Source of the DNA: UBA6055 sp965214085
Lineage (GTDB): Bacteria > Chloroflexota > Anaerolineae > Aggregatilineales > Phototrophicaceae
Direction: 5' to 3'
NCBI GenBank assembly: GCA_965214085.1
Contig: OZ243937.1
Location: 2,914,001 to 2,978,000 of the forward strand
Length of the DNA: 64,000 bases
Part shown: in pieces, positions 33,480-41,840 of the stretch
Layout: each line of letters opens with the position of its first letter
Position numbering within the stretch: the first letter of the stretch is position 1
Notes under the pieces: generated by a model
Databases searched by the model: none
Told to the model about the DNA's origin: nothing
The model's input: only the letters and a program-made list of their open reading frames with translations
Position numbers and translations under genes: made by a program

Positions 33480-34307
33480 ATGTCCATCAGTCCAAAGGCG
33501 CTGCTCGATAGCTGCAACTTGCTGCCCAAGAAGAGCTTGGGCCAGAACTTTATGCATGATCCCAAGTCGTTGGAAAAGATCGTGGCGGCGGCTGATGTTC
33601 AGGCGGGCGATGTGGTTGTTGAGGTCGGCGCAGGCACAGGCGGCTTGACACAGGTTCTGGCGGACGCGGCCGCGCGGGTTTACGCCATCGAAATTGACGA
33701 GCGCCTGCAAGAAATTCTGGAAGCGCGCTTCGAAGAACAATCCAATATCTACCTGGTATTCGCCGACATCCTCAAGACTGATATCGCTACGTTACTGGGC
33801 GGCGATGACTATTTGGTGGTGGCGAATGTGCCCTACTACATCAGCAGCGCGATTCTGTGGCATTTTCTGGAATCGCGGCGGCCGCCGCAGCGAATGGCGC
33901 TGACCATGCAATACGAGGTGGCGGAGCGCATCATCAGCGCGCCCGGCGCCATGAATCTGCTGGCCATCGCCGTGCAATTCTACGGCGTCCCGCGCATCGT
34001 CAGCAAGCTGAGCCCGGCTGTGTTCTGGCCGCGCCCGCATATCCACAGCGCGCTCGTAAGCATCGAAACGCATAAGCAGCAGCCGGTCGACGTGCCCTCG
34101 ACGGGGGCATTCTTTCGCGTGGTTCGGGCTGGCTTCAGTCAAAAGCGCAAGCAACTCAGAAACTCGCTTGCCGCCGGCTTGGGCTTTAAGGCGCTTGTGG
34201 CAGCGGACTTGCTGCGCGCCGCGGCAATCGATCCGCAGCGCCGGGCTGAGACCCTGACCCTTGAGGAATGGGCGCGTTTGACGCGGCAAGCCGAGCGCGA
34301 GCTCTGA
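33480..34307 (+). CDS. rsmA: 16S rRNA (adenine1518/1519-N6)-dimethyltransferase
   Basis: A 275-residue KsgA/RsmA, which dimethylates two adenines in helix 45 of 16S rRNA. Seen: KKSLGQNFMHDPKSLEKIV at the start, VVVEVGAGTGGLTQVL (SAM site), the catalytic VVANVPYYISSAIL (NVPY), and the C-terminal FSQKRKQLRNSL. ATG 33480 is taken because the family begins here; an in-frame extension to 33372 runs into the repeat. Confidence 0.95.
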   Translation: MSISPKALLDSCNLLPKKSLGQNFMHDPKSLEKIVAAADVQAGDVVVEVGAGTGGLTQVLADAAARVYAIEIDERLQEILEARFEEQSNIYLVFADILKTDIATLLGGDDYLVVANVPYYISSAILWHFLESRRPPQRMALTMQYEVAERIISAPGAMNLLAIAVQFYGVPRIVSKLSPAVFWPRPHIHSALVSIETHKQQPVDVPSTGAFFRVVRAGFSQKRKQLRNSLAAGLGFKALVAADLLRAAAIDPQRRAETLTLEEWARLTRQAEREL

Positions 34308-34390
34308 TACGAGACTTACATTAGCGTAGCAAATTCGCAAGATTCAGCGCCGATGCTGGTATTGACCGATAAAGTAGAAAGCTGGAGATC

Positions 34391-34927
34391 ATGAGTGTGG
34401 AAGTGGCAACATTAGGCGGCGGCTGTTTCTGGTGCGTGGAAGCGGTCTTCAAACAGTTGGCGGGCGTCGAATCGGCCATATCCGGCTATATGGGCGGGCA
34501 CGTCGACCATCCGACGTATGAGCAAATCTGCGCCAAGACGACCGGCCACGCCGAGGTGGTCAACGTCAGCTTCGACAAGGACATCATCAGTTTCGCGGAG
34601 ATTCTGAATATATTCTTCGCCACGCACGACCCGACCACGTTGAATCGCCAGGGCAACGACCGCGGCCCACAGTATCGCTCGGGCCTTTGGTATCACAGCG
34701 ACGAGCAGAAGCGCATCGCGGAAGCGACCATCGCGCGGCTGGAAGCTGAGAAGCTGTATCCGAATCCAATTGTGACGGAAGTGACGCCAGCCAGCACCTT
34801 CTGGGTGGCTGAGGATTACCATCAGGATTACTTTGTCAACAATCCCCGCGCCGGCTATTGCGCTTACGTGATCGCGCCGAAGGTGGCAAAGTTCCGCAAG
34901 CAGTATTTCGAGCGCCTGAAGCGCTAG
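34391..34927 (+). CDS. msrA: Peptide methionine-S-sulfoxide reductase
   Basis: A 178-residue MsrA that repairs oxidised methionine. The active site GGGCFWCVEAVF is at residues 10-21, with GYMGGHVDHPTYEQIC and NRQGNDRGPQYRSG following, and a likely recycling cysteine in RAGYCAYV. Length normal. It stands alone between rsmA and the convergent ribosomal operon, which ends at a shared terminator. Confidence 0.95.
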   Translation: MSVEVATLGGGCFWCVEAVFKQLAGVESAISGYMGGHVDHPTYEQICAKTTGHAEVVNVSFDKDIISFAEILNIFFATHDPTTLNRQGNDRGPQYRSGLWYHSDEQKRIAEATIARLEAEKLYPNPIVTEVTPASTFWVAEDYHQDYFVNNPRAGYCAYVIAPKVAKFRKQYFERLKR

Positions 34928-34945
34928 TCAAATTTCAGAGGAAAC

Positions 34946-34971
34946 AAAAAGGGCGACCCAGTGAGTCGCCC
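34946..34971 (-). terminator. Rho-independent terminator of the rplK-rplA operon
   Basis: Read on the minus strand: GGGCGACTCACTGGGTCGCCC (seven-pair stem, 34951-34971) followed by TTTTT (34946-34950), 21 bases after the rplA stop. The hairpin is itself of the GTAGGGGCGAC repeat type, so a repeat appears to serve as terminator. Confidence 0.75.
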
Positions 34972-34991
34972 CTACACGTACAATTTTGTGG

Positions 34992-35678
34992 CTAGGACAT
35001 GCCGTCGACGCGGACGCCCGGTCCCATCGTCGAGGTCAAGACCATGCGGCGCACATAGACGCCTTTGATTGAATCAGGTTTGACCGACTGAATGCTGTCA
35101 ACAACCGCCTGCAAATTCTCCGAGAGCTGCTCATATGCGAAGCTGGCTTTGCCGACCGGCACGTGTAGGTTTCCCGTGCGGTCATTGCGGAATTCGACGC
35201 GGCCCGCCTTCAGCTCGTTGATAACGCGCGGGATTTCCTCCGGCGGCACAACCGTGCCCGCTTTGGGATTGGGCATCAAGCCACGGGGGCCCAGGATGCG
35301 GGCGACCGGCCCGATCTTGCGCATCATCGGCGGAATGGCAATCGTGGCGTCAAATTCCAGCCAGCCGTCGTTGCGAATCTGGTTGATGACCTCGTCCGTA
35401 CCGATGATATCGGCGCCGGCTGCCAAGGCGGCCTCTTCGTGCTGCTCATCAACAAAAGCCAGAATGCGAATGCTCTTGCCAGTGCCGTGCGGCAGCATCA
35501 CCGTCGTGCGAATCTGCTGGTCGCTGTGGCGGGGATCGATGCCGAGCCGGAAGTGCGCTTCGATGGTCTCATCGAACTTGGCTTTGGCATTGTCCTGGAC
35601 CAGCTTGAGCGCCTCGTCCATAGGATAATACTGCTGGCGGTCAAAGGTCTTTAGCGCGTCCTTGTAGCGTTTTCCCAT
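34992..35678 (-). CDS. rplA: 50S ribosomal protein L1
   Basis: A 228-residue L1, part of the mobile stalk that guides tRNA out of the ribosome. Seen: MGKRYKDALKTFDRQQYYPM, IRTTVMLPHGTGKSIRILAF, GPRGLMPNPKAGTV and GRVEFRNDRTGNLHVPVGK, all typical. It follows rplK with 84 bases between. In other bacteria L1 represses its own operon by binding the leader; no such site could be confirmed here. Confidence 0.97.
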   Translation of the reverse strand: MGKRYKDALKTFDRQQYYPMDEALKLVQDNAKAKFDETIEAHFRLGIDPRHSDQQIRTTVMLPHGTGKSIRILAFVDEQHEEAALAAGADIIGTDEVINQIRNDGWLEFDATIAIPPMMRKIGPVARILGPRGLMPNPKAGTVVPPEEIPRVINELKAGRVEFRNDRTGNLHVPVGKASFAYEQLSENLQAVVDSIQSVKPDSIKGVYVRRMVLTSTMGPGVRVDGMS

Positions 35679-35762
35679 TTTTGTTTCTCCTCGTGGTAAG
35701 CGGGCGGGTTAGCCCTCCCACATTTCAGTTATTCAGTTCACAATCTCCAAAGCGCCTTTGCG

Positions 35763-36188
35763 CTACCCGGCAACTTTGACGCCCATCTGGCGGGCGGTAC
35801 CTTCGACTTGACGCATGGCGCCTTCGATATCAATGGCGTTCATGTCGTTCATCTTGACCTGGGCGATCTCGCGCACCTGGTCGCGATTCAAGGTCGCCAC
35901 CGTTTCTGTCAGCGGATTGGAAGCCGCCTTGTCAATGCCGGCCGCTTTCTTGATGAGGAAGGACGTGGGCGGGCTTTTGAGCAGAAACTTAAAGGAGCCA
36001 TCGGCAAAGACGGTGATCTCCGCCGGCACAATCTCGCCCATGCGGCTCGAGGTGCGCCCGTTATATTCTTTGCAGAATTGCATCAGGTTGATGCCATGCT
36101 GCGCCAGCGCTGGTCCAATCGGCGGCGCCGGATTGGCTTTGCCCGCCGGAATCTGCAATTTGACGATCGCCTTAACTTTCTTTGCCAT
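35763..36188 (-). CDS. rplK: 50S ribosomal protein L11
   Basis: A 141-residue L11 at the GTPase centre. Seen: VKLQIPAGKANPAPPIGPAL at the start, GINLMQFCKEYN, FKFLLKSPPTSFLIKKAAGI and the DIEGAMRQVEGTARQMGVKV end. Length is exactly family-typical. Downstream of nusG, upstream of rplA, in the standard bacterial order. Confidence 0.97.
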   Translation of the reverse strand: MAKKVKAIVKLQIPAGKANPAPPIGPALAQHGINLMQFCKEYNGRTSSRMGEIVPAEITVFADGSFKFLLKSPPTSFLIKKAAGIDKAASNPLTETVATLNRDQVREIAQVKMNDMNAIDIEGAMRQVEGTARQMGVKVAG

Positions 36189-36276
36189 CTCTTTCCTCGC
36201 TTACTTTCAGAATCAACCCGACAGCGCGCCGGGATTCTTCGCTTTCATTTGCCAAGGCCGCGACTCTCGGCGGTCA

Positions 36277-36948
36277 TTACATTCGCTCCACTTCCATAAA
36301 GCTGAGCATGACGGCGGTCTCGCGGCCGAAGAAGTCGACCATAACACGCACTTTCTCGCGGCCCGTATCGATTGAGGCAACCGTGCCGGGGAAGTCGTTA
36401 AAAGGCCCGCCCACGATGCGGACGCGCTCGCCGATTCGGTAATCGACCTTGACGACCTTGTCTTCGGAGTCCATGCGGTCCATGATGCGCTTGACTTCTT
36501 CCGGTCGCAGCGGCGTCGGCTGATTCTCGCCGCCGACAAAGCCGACCACGCCGGGTGTATTACGCACGGTGTACCAGGCGTCTTTATCCAGCTCTTCTTC
36601 GTCGTTGTTCCAGCGCATCTGCACCATGACGTAGCCCGGGAAGACGCGCTTCTCGACCGTGCGGCGCTTGCCGTCCTTGACTTCGATTTCGTCTTCGGTG
36701 GGGATGAGCACATCGTAAATCTGATCCTGCATGCCCATCGTTTCGATGCGCTGGCGCAGGGCGTGCTCGACCTTTTTTTCGTAGCCGGAATAACAGTGGA
36801 TGAAGAACCAACTGCGTTCCAACTCGTCGGATGCGCTGCCGTCATCGAGGGTGATGTTCAAACCTTCAACTTCGTCCGCCTCATCAAGATAAACCGGTGC
36901 CGCTTCGTAGTCGGTCGGTGCGATTGTGTCTTGCGATTGTTCGCTCAT
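36277..36948 (-). CDS. nusG: Transcription elongation/antitermination factor NusG
   Basis: A 223-residue NusG that links RNA polymerase to ribosome or Rho. An acidic extension of about 45 residues (YEAAPVYLDEADEVEGLNIT) precedes the NGN domain (WFFIHCYSGYEKKVEHALRQ; VFPGYVMVQMRWNNDEEELD; TPGVVGFVGGENQPTPL). The C-terminal KOW domain is IGERVRIVGGPFNDFPGTV. Located between secE and rplK as usual. Confidence 0.96.
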   Translation of the reverse strand: MSEQSQDTIAPTDYEAAPVYLDEADEVEGLNITLDDGSASDELERSWFFIHCYSGYEKKVEHALRQRIETMGMQDQIYDVLIPTEDEIEVKDGKRRTVEKRVFPGYVMVQMRWNNDEEELDKDAWYTVRNTPGVVGFVGGENQPTPLRPEEVKRIMDRMDSEDKVVKVDYRIGERVRIVGGPFNDFPGTVASIDTGREKVRVMVDFFGRETAVMLSFMEVERM

Positions 36949-36992
36949 GTGATTCTTTCGTCCAAACTATAACGAAGCGGAGGCGGGCTGGG

Positions 36993-37382
36993 CTAAATCG
37001 AGCCGCGGCGGATCATGTAGAATGCGCCAGCAACCATAGCCACGATCACCGTCAGCAGCATCCAAGCATTGCCCGGGTTGAGCCCGACGCGCATGAACTC
37101 GGACCAGATCACCGCCAAAATGCCCAGGAACATGGCCGAGGCGATGGTGACGTTGATGCAGAGTATGGTCAGTCGGCGCGTATCGGCGCGGCTGGGCCAG
37201 GAGACTTTGTTCAACTCCGAGCGGACATTGCTGAAATAATCGACCGTCATGTAGAGCGGGCGCGTGACGGCGTTGCCTTGTGGCTCCGCCGCAGTCGTCT
37301 TGACCTTGCGCGTACGCCGCCCGGGCGTGGCCCTGCCCTTCTTGCGGGTGATTGCTGCCTGTGTATTTTCTTCCAGCGCCAT
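36993..37382 (-). CDS. secE: Preprotein translocase subunit SecE
   Basis: A 129-residue SecE. A basic N-terminal part of about 50 residues precedes the conserved YFSNVRSELNKVSWPSRADT amphipathic region and one membrane helix (TILCINVTIASAMFLGILAV) plus a second hydrophobic stretch. ATG 37382 has GAGGAG nine bases upstream; a TTG at 37403 would overlap that site. The gene is located by its neighbours tRNA-Trp and nusG as well as by motif. Confidence 0.92.
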   Translation of the reverse strand: MALEENTQAAITRKKGRATPGRRTRKVKTTAAEPQGNAVTRPLYMTVDYFSNVRSELNKVSWPSRADTRRLTILCINVTIASAMFLGILAVIWSEFMRVGLNPGNAWMLLTVIVAMVAGAFYMIRRGSI

Positions 37383-37465
37383 TCGCCAACGCTCCTCACT
37401 CAATTCAGGAAGTCATCCCTGATAATTAAACACCGCCGCTGAGGACGGTGTTTGTGAATCTCCGA

Positions 37466-37538
37466 CAGGGGCAGAAAGACTCGAACTCTCGACCTACGGT
37501 TTTGGAGACCGTCGCTCTACCAACTGAGCTATACCCCT
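37466..37538 (-). tRNA. tRNA-Trp (anticodon CCA)
   Basis: Cloverleaf on the minus strand: acceptor AGGGGTA with TGCCCCT, D arm AGCTCAGTTGGTAGAGC, anticodon stem ACGGT/ACCGT around loop CTCCAAA, T arm GAGAGTTCGAGTCTTTC. The CCA tail is not encoded. It lies between rpmG and secE. Confidence 0.95.
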
Positions 37539-37588
37539 ATGTTAGCCGCGCGTCCTGTGAGTACTATACACCATTACGTGGCGCAAAT

Positions 37589-37750
37589 CTACTTGGTTTC
37601 GCGGTAGACCACATGCTTGCGCAGGTAGGGGTCGTACTTGCGCAGTTCCAGGCGCCCTTGTGTATTGCGGCGGCTCTTTTCCGTGATGTAGATGTGGCCG
37701 CTTTCGGTGCTGCGCATCTTCACCAGAATGCGCTGTCCCTTTTTTGCCAT
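37589..37750 (-). CDS. rpmG: 50S ribosomal protein L33
   Basis: A 53-residue L33: MAKKGQRILVKMRSTESGHI at the start and LRKYDPYLRKHVVYRETK at the end, matching the family over its full length. The zinc-binding cysteine pairs are absent, so this is the zinc-free form. GAGGAG lies eight bases before ATG 37750. It sits between tRNA-Thr and tRNA-Trp, its usual place. Confidence 0.95.
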   Translation of the reverse strand: MAKKGQRILVKMRSTESGHIYITEKSRRNTQGRLELRKYDPYLRKHVVYRETK

Positions 37751-37864
37751 GATAATTTCTCCTCATCCTTATGCCCCCTGCTCCTCATTTCTACGAGGAG
37801 CATCCCAACGTGCGGGCGGGGAGCAGGGAGTTGATATGTCCCGCTTGCTAACTGCCCGTGCAAG

Positions 37865-37936
37865 AGCCTCCGATGAGATTTGAACTCATGACCTCGCCCT
37901 TACCAAGGGAGCGCTCTACCCCTGAGCTACGGAGGC
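37865..37936 (-). tRNA. tRNA-Thr (anticodon GGT)
   Basis: Acceptor GCCTCCG with CGGAGGC, D arm AGCTCAGGGGTAGAGC, anticodon loop TTGGTAA, T arm ATGAGTTCAAATCTCAT. The anticodon stem CTCCC/GGGCG has one T-C mismatch at its second pair. No encoded CCA. Confidence 0.93.
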
Positions 37937-37980
37937 ATGCGACTACTCGCCTTGAGGGGGCGAGTAGCCCATGTCACAAG

Positions 37981-38063
37981 TGGGCCGGACTGGATTCGAA
38001 CCAGTGTAGGCTCTCGCCAGCGAATTTACAGTCCGCCCCCTTTAGCCACTCGGGCACCGACCC
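37981..38063 (-). tRNA. tRNA-Tyr (anticodon GTA)
   Basis: Acceptor GGGTCGG with CCGGCCC, anticodon stem GCGGA/TTCGC around loop CTGTAAA, a long class II variable arm (TGGCGAGAGCCTA), and T arm ACTGGTTCGAATCCAGT. Confidence 0.95.
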
Positions 38064-38087
38064 AACTTAATTCGGCTGTTAAGCCTG

Positions 38088-38160
38088 AGCCACCACTGGG
38101 ACTCGAACCCAGAACAACCTGTTTACAAAACAGGTGCTCTGCCAATTGAGCTATGGTGGC
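38088..38160 (-). tRNA. tRNA-Thr (anticodon TGT)
   Basis: Acceptor GCCACCA with TGGTGGC, D arm AGCTCAATTGGCAGAGC, anticodon stem CCTGT/ACAGG around loop TTTGTAA, T arm CTGGGTTCGAGTCCCAG. First gene of the tRNA-rpmG-secE-nusG-rplKA operon. Confidence 0.95.
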
Positions 38161-38233
38161 GGGCAGCCAAAGCAGTTTACCACGCTGGCAGAGCGCGCTC
38201 AAGGTTCTTTTCCCTAGGCAGGCAACGCCCGTC

Positions 38234-38262
38234 ATTGTACGACGCGGCGTCCGCCCTGTCAA
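38234..38262 (-). promoter_or_regulatory. Near-consensus sigma70 promoter of the tRNA/secE/nusG/ribosomal operon
   Basis: On the minus strand TTGACA (38262-38257), exactly 17 bases, then TACAAT (38239-38234), about 75 bases before tRNA-Thr(TGT). It overlaps the region just past the end of the hydroxyacyl-CoA dehydrogenase gene. Strength fits a stable-RNA operon. Confidence 0.82.
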
Positions 38263-38268
38263 GATGCC

Positions 38269-39180
38269 TCAAGCGCCGGCGTCGGGGTCGAGGAAGTCCT
38301 CACGTTGCCAGGCCGGGTTGGGATACTCATAGAAGCCGCGCCCGCTCTTCACGCCCAGCTCGCCCTGCTCCACCCTGTCAGTCAGCAGCGGCGGCGGCAT
38401 ATCGGCCGGATCGCCACTCTCCGCCGCGTAATGCAGCTCGATATCGCGAATGACATCCAGGCCGATGCGGTCCATCTGGGCGAAGGGCGGCGGTTTTTCG
38501 CGCCCAAACTTGATCATCCAGGCGCGGTCGATGTCTTCGATACTGGCCACGCCGCTATCGGCGACGCGCATGACCTCTTTCTTGACCGCGCGCCAGACCC
38601 GATTGAAGACAAAACCGGTGCTTTCCCGCCGCACACGCAGGGGCAAAATGCCGATGGCGCGGACGAAGTCGCTTAGGGCGTCAAGGACCTGCGGCTGAGT
38701 GCGACTGCCGCCGCCCACCTCAACCATGGGGCTGTCCCAAACGGGCAGATAGAAATGCAGATTTGCCACCCGCTCCGGACGCTCGGTCGCGTCTTCCAAC
38801 ATGCTGATGCGGATGGACGAGCTGTTGCTGGCGATGATGGCAGTTGGCTGCAGCAGTCGGTCAAGTTGGGCGAAGACGGCGCGCTTGAGATCGGCGCTTT
38901 CCGGGACCGCCTCAATAGCCAAATCGACATCGCGGCAAGCGCTGGGCAGGTCAGCGCTGTAAGACAGGTTGGCGAATATTCGCTTTTGCGAGCCTTGCGC
39001 GGATCGTCCCGTGGCGATCCACTCAGCCGCGGTTTCACACTGCATGTTCTTGGCATCTGTCAGCGCATCGGGATTGATGTCGTACAGGATGACGCCGAAA
39101 CCGCGCAAGGCGATCTGCAGCGAGATCTGCCGCCCCATCGTGCCCGCGCCGATGACGGCGACGCGTTCAATCCGAGTCAT
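38269..39180 (-). CDS. 3-hydroxyacyl-CoA dehydrogenase
   Basis: A 303-residue NAD-dependent dehydrogenase of the 3-hydroxyacyl/3-hydroxybutyryl-CoA type (fatty acid oxidation or butanoate metabolism). Seen: MTRIERVAVIGAGTMGRQIS with the GxGxxG motif, DLAIEAVPESADLKRAVFAQ, AIIASNSSSIRIS, the catalytic-histidine region ERVANLHFYLP, and the C-terminal GRGFYEYPNPAW. ATG 39180 has GGAG seven bases upstream. LHFYLP where most family members read HFFNP is a mild divergence. No partner thiolase or hydratase is nearby. Confidence 0.88.
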   Translation of the reverse strand: MTRIERVAVIGAGTMGRQISLQIALRGFGVILYDINPDALTDAKNMQCETAAEWIATGRSAQGSQKRIFANLSYSADLPSACRDVDLAIEAVPESADLKRAVFAQLDRLLQPTAIIASNSSSIRISMLEDATERPERVANLHFYLPVWDSPMVEVGGGSRTQPQVLDALSDFVRAIGILPLRVRRESTGFVFNRVWRAVKKEVMRVADSGVASIEDIDRAWMIKFGREKPPPFAQMDRIGLDVIRDIELHYAAESGDPADMPPPLLTDRVEQGELGVKSGRGFYEYPNPAWQREDFLDPDAGA

Positions 39181-39253
39181 CGCAAACTCCAAATTTCCGT
39201 TCCAGATGCCCGTACTACGGTTGGAAGAGGTTATCCGCGACTGTCAATTTGCT

Positions 39254-39751
39254 TCAACCACGGGCCGTCGGCGTGGCGGGCTGCGTCTCAGTGGCGACGG
39301 TAGTTGCCGCAGGTTGCGTTGGAACCGCGCTTGCCGCATCTGGCGTGGCGGTCGCGGAGAGGCTGGCTGGGTCGATGGTTGGCAGAATTGTCAAGTCGCC
39401 CTCGGTACTCACAATATCGGGCGAGATGAAACCGCGCGTGCCATCGGGCAATTCGATGTAATACCAGCCGGCACTGCCCTGGCTGACGGCGAGGATCGAC
39501 GCTGATTCGCCGACTTGTAATTTACCCACAACCGGGTGCCCGGTTGAATCACCAGCGCGCACATTGCTGCGGCTGTCAACTGTGAGGCTTGGCGCTGCAA
39601 GCTGCTGCTCGGTATACGCCGGGATTTCCGGCGCGCCTCGCAGTAAGATCTCAATGCCGGACACAGCGGCCAGCAGCCCAAGGGCAATAGCGATAATCAT
39701 AAGGAGGTCGCGTTTGTTCAATGAAGTCGCCGCTTTCCCGTTATGTCCCAC
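39254..39751 (-). CDS. Membrane-anchored SH3b-domain protein
   Basis: A 165-residue protein: one membrane segment (about 15-34), then a bacterial SH3 domain (about 55-120: SLTVDSRSNVRAGDSTGHPV, GKLQVGESASILAVSQGSAG, WYYIELPDGTRGFISPDIV), then a Thr/Ala/Pro-rich tail. SH3b domains often bind cell wall. No catalytic part. The layout (membrane anchor, then a Thr/Pro-rich region) recalls the TSP3 protein at 738-1424. Confidence 0.75.
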   Translation of the reverse strand: MGHNGKAATSLNKRDLLMIIAIALGLLAAVSGIEILLRGAPEIPAYTEQQLAAPSLTVDSRSNVRAGDSTGHPVVGKLQVGESASILAVSQGSAGWYYIELPDGTRGFISPDIVSTEGDLTILPTIDPASLSATATPDAASAVPTQPAATTVATETQPATPTARG

Positions 39752-39808
39752 GCGTCTAACAGTATATCCAAGGGCGCCTGCTCATAGCGAATGGAAGTGG
39801 TTTGAGCA

Positions 39809-40038
39809 GGGCAATCGCTTCAAATTATTTTTGCCACCGAGTACACAGAGTACACAGAGAAAAGCTGTTTAAGAAGTTAGGCAGCAACACCTGTTTCCGT
39901 CTTCTAATAGCGCAGGTGTTGAGAAAAGGTCGGAAGTTACCAATATCTCTGTGTACTCAATTTAACTCGGTGTACTCGGTGGCTGAAATTTAGCTTGTTC
40001 TTCGTCATTCCATGCGTGATCATTTTGAAGCGATTGAA
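39809..40038. repeat. Repeat with GGGCAATCGCTTCAAA ends and CACAGAGTACACAGAG arms
   Basis: The 424-bp gap 39752-40175 is mostly this element: left end GGGCAATCGCTTCAAATTAT, right end CATTTTGAAGCGATTGAAA, inner arms CCACCGAGTACACAGAGTAC and GTGTACTCGGTGGC, and a central palindrome around GCAACACCTG...CAGGTGTTG (39884-39919). It shares the terminal motif of families A to C but has its own middle. No clear target duplication. Confidence 0.65.
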
Positions 40039-40068
40039 AGGTGTCAAGGCGCGAACCGGGCTTACAGC

Positions 40069-40102
40069 AAAAGCGACAGCACCCATCGCCGGACACTGTC
40101 GC
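40069..40102 (-). terminator. Terminator-like hairpin after the coiled-coil membrane protein gene
   Basis: Minus strand: GCGACAG (40102-40096), 16-base loop, CTGTCGC (40079-40073), then TTTT. It lies about 75 bases after the stop of the gene at 40176-41000. The loop is large and the T run short. Confidence 0.45.
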
Positions 40103-40175
40103 TCATTCACAAAAGGAGATGCTACTCAGAACCGATTGCCTATTACGGCAACCGGTCCCTGCTGGTCTGCGCCGC

Positions 40176-41000
40176 TTACTCCATCCAGAGCAGCGATTGC
40201 ATGCTGCTGTACTGCGACTGGTAGGAATAGGCTTCCATGCGCATGGCGCTTGCTTGCACCGGAACAATCTGGCCGCAACCTCTGCGTCCGCGCCGTTTGC
40301 GTCGATCCGCGTCTTCCAGGCACTTCAGCACATCTTGCCCGGGCGCCGTGGTCGTCAAAACGACCTGAGTGCGCTCGGCATAGGCGACGTGTTCCTCGAT
40401 CTCGTGCAGCGCTTGCTGGCCGTCATAGAAGAACATGCCGGCATCGCTCTCGGCGAACATGGTGACTTGCGAAGCAGCGAAGCGTTCGCGGTAGCTAGCC
40501 TGCATCATCCGCTCCGTCGTTACCACGACACTGTATTTTGGCTGCTGCTTGATTTGCTCGAGCTCGGCTTGAGCGGCCATCTGGGCGGCAGTGCGCGCCT
40601 TCAAAGCCCGGTCAGCTTCCGAGATTACGTACACAGCATCGCGCAAGCCGCGTTTCAACTCGTCGCGCTCTTGTATCAGCGCGCGGCTTTCGCTGTGGGC
40701 AACCGCAAGCTGATGCTGCGTCGCTTCCAGCTTGCGCCCCATCCTGTCGACCTCGGTCGCGGCTCTGGCAAGCGCGTTCTCGGTGGCGGCAATCTGAGTA
40801 CGAGCGTTGTCGAGCGCATTATGCGCCGCGCCTAACTCGTATTGGCTAGCCGCCAAGGCATCATAGGCCGCGGATAATTCGCCCGTCAAATTCTTCACGC
40901 CGCCAGCCACCAGCACGGCGACAATGGCGAAGGTGATGAGGAGACCAAGCAACCGTGACCAGAACAAGGGCTTTCTTTCTACCAACTGTCTGCGCTTCAT
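40176..41000 (-). CDS. Single-pass membrane protein with a long coiled coil, function unknown
   Basis: A 274-residue protein: basic N-terminus (MKRRQLVERK), one membrane helix (about 14-36, LLGLLITFAIVAVLVAGGVK), a coiled coil from about 40 to 155 (YELGAAHNALDNARTQIAAT), then a C-terminal part of about 110 residues with a Cys/Arg-rich stretch (CLEDADRRKRRGRRGCGQI). I know no family. GGAGTT lies before ATG 41000. It is downstream of sdhB on the same strand after an 81-base gap, so cotranscription with the sdh genes is possible. Confidence 0.65.
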   Translation of the reverse strand: MKRRQLVERKPLFWSRLLGLLITFAIVAVLVAGGVKNLTGELSAAYDALAASQYELGAAHNALDNARTQIAATENALARAATEVDRMGRKLEATQHQLAVAHSESRALIQERDELKRGLRDAVYVISEADRALKARTAAQMAAQAELEQIKQQPKYSVVVTTERMMQASYRERFAASQVTMFAESDAGMFFYDGQQALHEIEEHVAYAERTQVVLTTTAPGQDVLKCLEDADRRKRRGRRGCGQIVPVQASAMRMEAYSYQSQYSSMQSLLWME

Positions 41001-41081
41001 GATGAACTCCTATAACCGTATCATCAAGGACGTTGATTATTGTAACCTGCTTTGGAGCCAGATGCAAAAACTGGCTTGAAT

Positions 41082-41825
41082 CTAGTGTACTTCACTTGGC
41101 TGGATAATGCCCGCCGTTGCGCCTTTTCTAATGGCCAGCTTCACTTCGCCGATGGCTTTGGTGACTTCAATATCGCGCGGGCAAGCCGGGGTACAGTTAA
41201 ATATCGTGCGGCAGCGCCAGACGCCATTGGGCTCGCTGAGGATATTCAGGCGTTCCTGGCCCGCTTGATCGCGCGTGTCGAAGATAAAGCGGTGCGCCTG
41301 CACGATGGCCGCCGGCCCGACGTAATGGCCGTTGGCCCAGAAGCTGGGGCAGGATGTCGTGCAACATGCACAAAGGATGCACTTGGTGGAGTCGTCAAAG
41401 AGCTCGCGGTCGGCTTGCGTTTGCAGGCGTTCGCGGCCATCAGCCGGAATGGGATCATCGTTGACGAAGAAGGGCATGACCTGCTTGTAGTGGTCGAAGA
41501 AGGGCTGCATATCCACGATCAAGTCTTTGATGACGGGCATGCCTAATATCGGCTCAATCTGTATCTTTTCGCCGACATCGCGGACCAGCATCTTGCAGGC
41601 CAGCCGGTTGACGCCGTTGATGCGCATAGCATCGGAGCCGCAGACGCCGTGCGCGCAGGAACGCCGCAACGAGAGCGAGCCGTCCTGCTCCCATTTGATG
41701 CGATGCAGCATTTCCAGCACGCGATCGGTGGGGTCGACATCAGCCAGGACGAATTCCTGCCAGTAGGGTTTTTCTTTGCCAGGCACGTCCGGGTTCTGCC
41801 GTCTGATTTTGAAAGTTACGTCCAT
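41082..41825 (-). CDS. sdhB: Succinate dehydrogenase iron-sulfur subunit
   Basis: A 247-residue SdhB that passes electrons from succinate oxidation to quinone. The 2Fe-2S site is in RRSCAHGVCGSDAM; the 4Fe-4S and 3Fe-4S sites are in CILCACCTTSCP and CRTIFNCTPACPRDI. Every cluster cysteine is present. Encoded after sdhCD and sdhA on the same strand. Confidence 0.95.
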   Translation of the reverse strand: MDVTFKIRRQNPDVPGKEKPYWQEFVLADVDPTDRVLEMLHRIKWEQDGSLSLRRSCAHGVCGSDAMRINGVNRLACKMLVRDVGEKIQIEPILGMPVIKDLIVDMQPFFDHYKQVMPFFVNDDPIPADGRERLQTQADRELFDDSTKCILCACCTTSCPSFWANGHYVGPAAIVQAHRFIFDTRDQAGQERLNILSEPNGVWRCRTIFNCTPACPRDIEVTKAIGEVKLAIRKGATAGIIQPSEVH

Positions 41826-41840
41826 GCGGTCACGTCCAAT

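Noticed and set aside
37542..37766. 74-codon minus-strand frame between the tRNA genes
   Set aside because: Out of frame with the real rpmG (37589-37750), which matches L33 over its full length.
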